Below, piece by piece: positions 28,853-35,466 of a stretch of 64,000 nucleotides of DNA; the stretch's first letter is position 1; each line of letters starts with the position of its first letter. A program made the position numbers and the translations under genes. Source of the DNA: Microbacterium enclense (GTDB lineage: Bacteria > Actinomycetota > Actinomycetes > Actinomycetales > Microbacteriaceae); the NCBI GenBank assembly GCA_038182865.1, contig CP116226.1, forward strand, positions 620,001 through 684,000, in the 5' to 3' direction. Below the pieces are notes generated by a model. It searched no databases. It worked only from the letters and a program-made list of their open reading frames with translations, and had not been told where the DNA came from.

Positions 28853-28904
28853 CCCCCTCATCCTCCGCTCACCAGGCTCGGGGGTGCGGCCGGAGGCGAG
28901 GACA

Positions 28905-30146
28905 TCACGACGCCGGGCTCACGGAATCGAGCGCGCGCTCGAGTGGTGCCGCGGTCGCGACGCGCGCCGCCGCCGGAACCGCCGCGAGGAAGCCGCCGAC
29001 GAACGTGTCGCCGAGGCCGATGGTCGTGGGGCGCGCGGTGTCGACGACATGAGCGGGCACCCCTGTCGCGCCGAGCTCCGTCTCCGCCGCCGCGACCACG
29101 GCCGCCCCACCCGCGTGCCGGGGAAGCCGCGCCGTGTCGTCGAGGTCGGCGGCGGTGCACGCGTCGCCGAGGCGGTAGCGGGTCGCGGCCGTGCGTACCG
29201 CGCTCTCGAGCGCGACGCGGTGAGCAGCGGCACCGGGGCCGACCGCGATCGCCCAGTACGTGGTGTGCACGACGAGGGCCCGCGCGGGAATCACCGCGTG
29301 GACGTCCGCCAGCGCCCGCACGATCTCGTCGGGTGAGAGCAGGTCGATAGTGCGCCCGAGGTACTCCTGCAGTTCGTCCTCGTTCATCCCGTACACGTCG
29401 ATGCGGTCGAGCAGCCGCTCCCGCACCAGAGCCGACAGGGCGCGCTGATAGAAGCCCGCGTCCTCGTAGTAGACGAGAGCCGTCGCCGGCAGACGCTCCA
29501 TGGCGGCGACGAGATCGTCGAGACGCCGCGCGAGGAGGTCGGCATCCTGCATCGTGTTGAACCCCGACACCAAGAACGCCGATGCCCCGGCGAGGGCGTC
29601 GCCCAGGTCGGCGGCGATCGCCATCTCGCGGTTGGGGGCGTCGTTGGCGAAGATGAGCCGATTGGATGCCGGAGCGGTCACCGCGGCGTCGACGAGCCGA
29701 ACGGTCGTGCCCTCGGGGTACTGCACGATGAGGTGCGGATCGAGCGTGTCGTGCGTCGCCGACGACACGACCCGCATCGACCGCGGCAGCAGGCGGCGCA
29801 CGTTGTCATCGATGCTGACGAGGTGCTGCACGGTCGGCACACCGATGCGATCGAGAGCGATACCCGCTCGCACGCCGGTTCCCCCGAGGGTGATCTCGAC
29901 GTCGAAGTGCGCCGCGAAGCGCTCGACGATCTCCGACGACAGGACGAAGCGCTCGCCTCCCCCGCCCGTGGCGAGGAAGGCGAGCACCGTGAGGACGAGC
30001 GCGCGCTCGTCGATGATCGGCGTCGTGGTGGTCAGCTCATCGAAGCGGATGCCGTATTCCGCGGCCAGGGCAGAGAGCACCTCGGCATCCCACCGGATCT
30101 CGTAGTCGACGGTTCCGCCGAGCCCGAGGACGAGGTCTTCCGCCAT
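28905..30146 (-). CDS. ADP-dependent sugar kinase (ADP-glucokinase/phosphofructokinase family)
   Basis: 413 residues; ATG 30146 follows GGAG. The fold is ribokinase-like but belongs to the ADP-dependent group: TLGGTGVRAGIAL at 87-99 (sugar site), the N-x-x-E motif as MNEDEL (Asn255-Glu258) and the catalytic GLGDTFVGG (Asp380). These enzymes use ADP rather than ATP to phosphorylate glucose or fructose 6-phosphate and are best known in archaea and animals. Here the gene is last in a sugar ABC operon, 19 bp after a class II aldolase, so its substrate is probably the imported sugar or a derived ketose phosphate. ADP use is inferred from family. Confidence 0.78.
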   Translation of the reverse strand: MAEDLVLGLGGTVDYEIRWDAEVLSALAAEYGIRFDELTTTTPIIDERALVLTVLAFLATGGGGERFVLSSEIVERFAAHFDVEITLGGTGVRAGIALDRIGVPTVQHLVSIDDNVRRLLPRSMRVVSSATHDTLDPHLIVQYPEGTTVRLVDAAVTAPASNRLIFANDAPNREMAIAADLGDALAGASAFLVSGFNTMQDADLLARRLDDLVAAMERLPATALVYYEDAGFYQRALSALVRERLLDRIDVYGMNEDELQEYLGRTIDLLSPDEIVRALADVHAVIPARALVVHTTYWAIAVGPGAAAHRVALESAVRTAATRYRLGDACTAADLDDTARLPRHAGGAAVVAAAETELGATGVPAHVVDTARPTTIGLGDTFVGGFLAAVPAAARVATAAPLERALDSVSPAS

Positions 30147-30165
30147 GACGTCGGTCTCCGTCCGC

Positions 30166-31029
30166 TCAGTAGAGGTCGGCCTTGCCGGCGGCGCCGAACA
30201 GGTCGATCTTCTCGGCCGCGGTGACCTTCATCGCGGCGATCGGCTCGGGCTGGATCGCGTTGGGCTCGCGCAGGCGCCGGTCGGTGCCGAGCACCTCGCG
30301 CATACGGTCGTGGTAGGCCACCTTGATGTCGCTGGAGATGTTGATCTTGTTGATGCCGAGCGACACGGCGCGGGCGAGCTCGGCATCCGGGTTGCTCGAT
30401 CCGCCGTGCAGCACGAGCGGGATGCCGACGGCGGCTTTGATCTGCTCGAGCAGGTCGTGGCGCAGCTCGGGGTTCTTGTCCGAGGGGTACAGCCCGTGCG
30501 AAGTGCCGATGGCGATCGCGAGGCTGTCCACGCCGGTCTGCTCGACGAAGCGCACCGCGTCGTCGACGTTGGTGTAGATGATCTCCGCGGCGCCCGATTC
30601 GCCGTAGCTGTCGTTCGCGCCGATCGTGCCGAGCTCACCCTCGACCTGCACGCCGACGGCGTGCGCGGCCTCGACCACCTTGCGGGTCAGGGCGACGTTC
30701 TGCTCGAAAGGCTCGAGCGAGGCGTCGATCATGACCGAGGTGAAACCGGCCTGGATGGCCTGGACGATCTGCTCGTACGTTCCGCCGTGGTCCCAGTGGA
30801 TCGCGACGGGCACGCTCGAGCGGTGCGCGCGGGCGTGCATCGCGGGGATCAGATCGGTGGTGATGTGCGAGACCTCGTCGGGGTGGATGGCGATGATGAC
30901 CGGAGCGGACTTCTCTTCGCTGATGTCCATGATCCCGGTGAACATCGCCCAGTCGCTGATGTTGAAGGCCGGGATGGCGAAGCTGTGGGAGTTCGCCACG
31001 TCGAGGATGGACTTGCCGGTGTAGAGCAC
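30166..31029 (-). CDS. Class II fructose/tagatose-bisphosphate aldolase family protein
   Basis: 287 residues from GTG 31029 behind AAGGAG. Zn-dependent aldolase of the GatY/KbaY/FbaA family: catalytic Asp80 and zinc ligand His81 in VAIHWDHGGT, the GELGTIGANDSYGE loop, GTSHGLYP (second zinc histidine) and LHGGSS with NKINISSDIKVA for phosphate. It cleaves a ketose 1,6-bisphosphate, or a related ketose 1-phosphate, to dihydroxyacetone phosphate and an aldehyde. Placed between the permeases and the ADP-dependent kinase it forms a short import-phosphorylate-cleave route; which sugar is unknown. Confidence 0.83.
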   Translation of the reverse strand: MLYTGKSILDVANSHSFAIPAFNISDWAMFTGIMDISEEKSAPVIIAIHPDEVSHITTDLIPAMHARAHRSSVPVAIHWDHGGTYEQIVQAIQAGFTSVMIDASLEPFEQNVALTRKVVEAAHAVGVQVEGELGTIGANDSYGESGAAEIIYTNVDDAVRFVEQTGVDSLAIAIGTSHGLYPSDKNPELRHDLLEQIKAAVGIPLVLHGGSSNPDAELARAVSLGINKINISSDIKVAYHDRMREVLGTDRRLREPNAIQPEPIAAMKVTAAEKIDLFGAAGKADLY

Positions 31030-31062
31030 GGAGATTCTCCTTGTTGGGTGGGGTCGGGTGGC

Positions 31063-31935
31063 TTAGCTCTTCACCGAGCCGGCCGTCAGGCCGCTGATGA
31101 AGAAGCGCTGGAAGAAGAGGAAGAGCACCAGCACGGGGATCGAGCCGAGGATGCTCATCGCCATGATCTGGTTCCACTCGTAGGAGTGCTGGCCCATGAG
31201 CAGCTGGATGCCGATCGGCACGGTGCGCATGTCGATGGTGCGCGTCAGCGTCAGCGCGAAGAGGAACTCGTTCCACGCGATCATGAACGTGTAGATGCCC
31301 ACCGACACGATCCCGGGGAGGGAGATGGGCACGAGCACGCGCCACAGCGCGGTGAAGGAGCCGGCGCCGTCGACGCGGACGGCCTCGTCGAGCTCTTTCG
31401 GCAGGGTGTTGAAGTACCCGGTCATCATGATGATCGCGTAGGGCAGCGTGAACACCATGTAGGTGAAGATCAGGCCCGGGTAGGTGTTGTAGAGCCCGAG
31501 CCCGACCATGAGTCCGAAGTACGGGATCAGCAGCGTGATCGGCGGTACCGCCTGGACGCTGACGATGATGACGTTGACGACGCGCTTGCCGCGGAACTCG
31601 AAGCGGCTGAACGCGTACGCCGCCTGGATGGCGATGAGCAGCGTGAGGATGGTCACCGCACCCGCCACGACGTAGCTGTTGATGAAGAAGCGCACCGTCT
31701 CGGGGTTGGTGAAGATCGCGACGTACGCGTCGAACGAGAAGGTGTCGGTGATCAGGCGCGGCGGCAGCTCGAAGATCTGCGTGTTCGACTTGAACGAGCT
31801 CGACAGCATCCACAGCACGGGGCCGGCGGCGAAGACCGCGCCGATCAGGAGGCCGATGAGCACGCCGGCCTGGGCGAGGCGGCGACGCGTGACGGTACGG
31901 GTGACACGCGGGCGGGCGGGAGTGGTCAGGGCCAT
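31063..31935 (-). CDS. Carbohydrate ABC transporter permease (MalG/type 2)
   Basis: 290 residues. Six membrane helices and the EAA loop EAVRVDGAGSFTALWRV followed by LVPISLPG (about 185-210), which docks on the ATPase. Ends with the typical FFQRFFISGLTAGSVK of MalG-like proteins. Its ATG lies 1 nt beyond the stop of the other permease. No ATPase gene is present in the operon, so a shared MsiK-type ATPase elsewhere is expected. Confidence 0.86.
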   Translation of the reverse strand: MALTTPARPRVTRTVTRRRLAQAGVLIGLLIGAVFAAGPVLWMLSSSFKSNTQIFELPPRLITDTFSFDAYVAIFTNPETVRFFINSYVVAGAVTILTLLIAIQAAYAFSRFEFRGKRVVNVIIVSVQAVPPITLLIPYFGLMVGLGLYNTYPGLIFTYMVFTLPYAIIMMTGYFNTLPKELDEAVRVDGAGSFTALWRVLVPISLPGIVSVGIYTFMIAWNEFLFALTLTRTIDMRTVPIGIQLLMGQHSYEWNQIMAMSILGSIPVLVLFLFFQRFFISGLTAGSVKS

Positions 31936-31936
31936 G

Positions 31937-32866
31937 TCAGTCCCTCGCCTTCTGATGGCGGACGTAGAGCACCGCGATGATCATCGACATCGCCAGCACC
32001 AGCACCGCCGAGGTGGATGCCATCGAGAAGTCGTAGGTCGCGAACGCGAGCTTGTAGGTGAAGGTGCTGAGCATCTCGGTGACGTCGATCGGACCGCCGC
32101 CGGTGGTCAGCCAGATGAGCGCGAACTGCTGCGAGGTCCAGATCAGGTCGAGCAGCACGAGGCTGACGATGATCGGACGCAGCTGTGGGATGGTGACGTT
32201 CCAGAAGCGCTGCACGGGGCTGGCGCCGTCGACGGTCGCCGCCTCGTAGAGATCGCTCGGGATGCCCTGGAGCCCGGCGAGCAGGCTGACCATGAAGAAG
32301 GGGTAGCCGGCCCAGATGTTGATGAAGGTGACGGTGCCCAGGGCCAGCTGCGGCGACGCGAGCCACTCGATGTTCGTGTTCAAGAGGAAGTTCACGATGC
32401 CGTTGGGGGCGAGGAGCATGCGCCACAGCACCGCGATGACGGCGACGGTGAACAGCCACGGCAGCACGTAGAGGCCGCGGAAGATCGCGCGCGGCACGGC
32501 GCCGATGAGTCGGCTGTTCAGCAGCATCGCGAACGACAGGCCGAGCACGAGGTGGGCGGCGACACTCGTGACCGTGAAGAAGAGGGTGTTGCCCGTCGCC
32601 TTCCAGAAGCCCGGGTCGGTGAGGATCGCGACGTAGTTGTCGACGCCGACGATCTCGGGGCTCTTGTTCAGGATGACGTTGTCCTGGAACGAGTACCCGA
32701 TCACCATCACGATCGGCACGATCATCAGGACGAAGAGCAGGATCAGCGTCGGGGAGAGGAAAACGTAGGCCTCGCCGGCCTTGCGGAGCTGCCGAGTGCG
32801 TCGGGAGGCCGGTCGCCCGGTGACGATCACCTCGGTGTCGGGGGGAGTGAGGGTGCGCATGGTCAT
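31937..32866 (-). CDS. Carbohydrate ABC transporter permease (MalF/type 1)
   Basis: 309 residues from ATG 32866 (MTMRTLTPPD); another ATG 6 bp inside is equally possible since there is no clear RBS. Six helices starting with YVFLSPTLILLFVLMIVPIV; EAA loop EAATVDGASPVQRFWNVTIP at about 210-229. Separated from the binding-protein gene by a strong hairpin, and overlapping almost directly with the MalG-like gene downstream. Confidence 0.85.
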   Translation of the reverse strand: MTMRTLTPPDTEVIVTGRPASRRTRQLRKAGEAYVFLSPTLILLFVLMIVPIVMVIGYSFQDNVILNKSPEIVGVDNYVAILTDPGFWKATGNTLFFTVTSVAAHLVLGLSFAMLLNSRLIGAVPRAIFRGLYVLPWLFTVAVIAVLWRMLLAPNGIVNFLLNTNIEWLASPQLALGTVTFINIWAGYPFFMVSLLAGLQGIPSDLYEAATVDGASPVQRFWNVTIPQLRPIIVSLVLLDLIWTSQQFALIWLTTGGGPIDVTEMLSTFTYKLAFATYDFSMASTSAVLVLAMSMIIAVLYVRHQKARD

Positions 32867-32886
32867 GGTGTGCGGCTTTCGCTGAG

Positions 32887-32926
32887 CGGGATGCCGCACC
32901 GCGGGTGGGGGCGGTGCGGCATCCCG
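32887..32926 (-). terminator. Strong intercistronic hairpin between binding-protein and permease genes
   Basis: Perfect 16-bp stem, CGGGATGCCGCACCGC at 32887-32902 and its complement at 32911-32926, with an 8-nt loop. It lies right after the binding-protein reading frame and before the permeases, the classic place for a structure that protects the upstream mRNA and weakens read-through, giving more binding protein than permease. No T tract follows on either strand. Confidence 0.6.
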
Positions 32927-32939
32927 GATCGGGGTCGGA

Positions 32940-34232
32940 TCAGAACTCCGACGTCCATTCGTCCTGCGTCTTCTTCAGCGCGTCGCTCATCGACTGCTGT
33001 CCGTCGAGGGCGGACTGGAACTGCGTGCCGAACTGGCGCATGAGCTCCTCGGCGACGGGGAGACCGGTGAACTCGTTGGCGGGGTAGCCGGCCTTGTAGA
33101 TGTCGAACGCGGTCGTGAACAGCGCGTCGTCCTCGACGAAGGTCGGCACCGACTCGGTGTTTCCCGGGAAGGCCTTCGCCATGGTCTACAGCTCGCTGTT
33201 GACGTCTTTCCCCATCAGGAACTGGACGAGCTTGAACGCGGTGTCCTTGTGTTCCGAGTTCTCGGCGACGCCGATGCCCCACGAGGCGTAGGGGATGCCA
33301 CGCTCGCCCGAGAAGCCGTCCTGGGCGGGGATCGCAGAGATCGAGAATTTCAGGTCGGGGTTGGACTCGCGGATGAGGTTGATGTGCGCGAGCGAGTCGA
33401 TCATCATGCCGACGCGGCCGTTGGTGAACTCCTCGACCTTGTCCTGCTCCTTCATCGTGAAGGATCCGGGGGCGATGACCCCGTCGTCCCAGAGCTGCTG
33501 GATGTAGTCGGTCGCCGAGGCGACGTCGTCGTTCGTCAGGTCGGGCTGGCCGTCCTTCAACATCGAGCCGCCGGAGGCCCACACCCACGACATGACGTCG
33601 TTCTGCACGCCGTTCGGAGCCTCGAGGGAGAGCGGCAGCACCCAGCCCGAGGCATCGGTGCCGAGGGCCTTGATCTTCTTGGCGGCGTCCGCGAACTCGG
33701 TGCGCGTCGACGGGGGCGCGCTGACACCCGCCTGAGCGAGGAGCGCGTCATTCGTGAACATCGGGTACACGAAGTTGACGACCGGGATCATGTACGTGCT
33801 GCCGTCGACCTGGATCTGGCTGGCGAGTTGGCTGTCGTCGTACCCCGACGAGCTCATGAGCTCGGACAGATCGGCGATGACACCCTGCTTGACGAAGTCG
33901 CTGACCCAGGCCCCGTCGAGGCCGACGACGTCGGGCATGGTGCCGGACGCGGCGCCGGCGAACAGCTGCTCCTTGGTCGAGGCGTAGGGACCGCTGACCA
34001 GATCGACGGTGATGCCGGGGTTCTCCTGCTCGAACTGGTCCATCAGTCCGCGGAACTGGCCGTCGCCCAGTTCGGGCTCCCACCACTGGGCGAACTCGAT
34101 CGTGACGTCTCCGTCGGCGGAGGTTCCCGCGCTGTTCGACGAGCACCCCGCCATCGCCAGGAGGGTCGTGGCCGCTGCTGCGACACCGACGAGCTTGATG
34201 GCGTTCCGACGCCGGTGCCCGCTGTTGTCCAT
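32940..34232 (-). pseudogene. Sugar ABC transporter binding lipoprotein gene split by an in-frame TAG
   Basis: The ATG at 34232 has GAGGAGA upstream and opens a family 1 sugar-binding lipoprotein (lipobox LAMAGC, Cys30). Reading runs for 348 codons and stops at TAG 33186-33188, directly after KDVNSEL. The same frame then continues TMAKAFPGNTESVPTFVEDD and ends EWTSEF at 32940. The two parts together give about 430 residues, the normal size, and the family sequence is continuous across the stop. A single C-to-T change (CAG, Gln) would explain it. Either the gene is recently inactivated, the stop is read through, or the base is an assembly error. The rest of the operon looks intact. Confidence 0.82.
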
Positions 34233-34298
34233 CGTTTCTCCTCATTGAGATCTGCTGTATTTCGCGCTGTTCTGCGCGTTCTTGCTGCTTTCAGCATG

Positions 34299-34328
34299 AG
34301 TATGCGCGCAGTTGCAGAGGTCGGTCAA
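34299..34328 (-). promoter_or_regulatory. Candidate promoter of the binding-protein/aldolase/kinase operon
   Basis: On the minus strand TTGACC (34323-34328), an 18-nt spacer and CATACT (34299-34304), 67 bp upstream of the binding-protein ATG and within the 235-bp divergent region shared with the DeoR gene. Matches 5/6 and 4/6 of the consensus. No clear operator repeat was identified. Confidence 0.4.
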
Positions 34329-34467
34329 GCGTTCGATGCAAATTCGTGATGAATTCGGCACTCATCTGCATCTGAAGCGGCGAAAGGAGCGTCTTTGCTG
34401 CGGTTCTTTGCCGTTTTCTCGTGAATCGAGCGGACCCGAGAGGGCGCACTGTGCTAGAGATGACCGC

Positions 34468-35274
34468 ATGGACGGACTCACTGCCCCGAGCAAGCGCCGA
34501 CTCCCGGCGGGGCGCAAGGCCGAGCTGGCGGCTTACGTCGCCGAATCCGGACAGGTCACGGTCGTCGATCTCGCGTCGCATTTCGGCGTCTCGATCGACA
34601 CCGTGCGGCGTGATCTCGATCAGCTCGATCGGGAGGGCATCGTCGTGCGTACGCATGGCGGAGCGGTGAGTGCGATGTCGGTGCCCGGTCGCGATCGTGG
34701 CCTCGACGTCCGCCTGCAGATGCAGATCGCGGAGAAGGAGCGGATCGCCACCCTGGCCGCAGACCTGATCGAAGACGGGTCCGTGCTGATGCTCAACGCG
34801 GGGACGACGACCCTTGCCGTGGCACGTGCGCTGCGCAACCACCGCAACCTCACGATCGCGACGAACAACCTCCGCATCCCGGCGGAGATCTCGCCCACCG
34901 TCTTCCGCGACCTCTACATCTTCGGCGGCGCGGTGCGCACGATCACACAGGCGACGACGGGTCCGGTGACGCTGGCGATGAACTCGCATACCCCCGAGGT
35001 CGACATCCGATGCGACTACGCCCTCATCGCCGTCGGAGCGGTGGATGCCTCGGGCTTCTCGACCAGCAATCTCGGCGACGCGACGATGATGAGCGAGATG
35101 ATCCAGCGTGCCGACCGCACGGCGATCCTCGCCGACTCGACCAAACTCGACCGCCGCCTCTTCGCCCAGGTCGCCCCGCTCGAGAAAGCCGACTACCTCA
35201 TCACCGACGCGCCCCCTTCCCCCGAGTTGGCGGCCGCGCTCGCCGAAGCCGGCGTGACGGTCATCACCCCCTGA
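34468..35274 (+). CDS. DeoR/GlpR family transcriptional regulator
   Basis: 268 residues from ATG 34468. N-terminal DeoR HTH at about 10-62 (VTVVDLASHFGVSIDTVRRD then LDREGIVVRTHGGA) and the DeoR C-terminal sensor with LMLNAGTTTLAVARAL, IATNNLRI and the phosphosugar-binding region YALIAVGAVDASGFSTSN. Such regulators respond to phosphorylated sugars. It is divergent from the sugar operon 28905-34232, the obvious target, so its inducer is probably a sugar phosphate formed by the ADP-dependent kinase or used by the aldolase. Confidence 0.87.
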   Translation: MDGLTAPSKRRLPAGRKAELAAYVAESGQVTVVDLASHFGVSIDTVRRDLDQLDREGIVVRTHGGAVSAMSVPGRDRGLDVRLQMQIAEKERIATLAADLIEDGSVLMLNAGTTTLAVARALRNHRNLTIATNNLRIPAEISPTVFRDLYIFGGAVRTITQATTGPVTLAMNSHTPEVDIRCDYALIAVGAVDASGFSTSNLGDATMMSEMIQRADRTAILADSTKLDRRLFAQVAPLEKADYLITDAPPSPELAAALAEAGVTVITP

Positions 35275-35394
35275 CGAGGGCCGATCCCGGCGACGAGATC
35301 GCGCCCGCCAAGGGGGTCGACTTCTCGAGGCGTCCGTCCGCGTGCGCTCGCGCCGCCCGAGTCCCGTCACGCCACCACAACAGGGCGTACGCCG

Positions 35395-35447
35395 AGAACA
35401 GGGCGGATCCGCACACCCGGGCCTGTTCCGGTGGCATCCCCTGTTCT
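35395..35447. terminator. Inverted repeat between convergent DeoR and phospho-lyase genes
   Basis: AGAACAGGG (35395-35403) and CCCTGTTCT (35439-35447), perfect 9-bp arms; further copies of AACAGG or CCTGTT lie between and just before. It occupies the 192-bp gap between converging genes and probably ends both transcripts. No gene is visible in this gap. Confidence 0.4.
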
Positions 35448-35466
35448 GGTGATGCGATCGCGCGCG

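Noticed and set aside
32940..33182. Independent 80-residue gene starting MAKAFPGN
   Set aside because: No ribosome site, and the sequence continues the binding-protein family in the same frame as the upstream part; it is the cut-off C-terminus.
34233..34467. DeoR operator repeats
   Set aside because: Scattered similar words (TGCGCG, TTGCAGA) occur, but no clear direct or inverted repeat with regular spacing.
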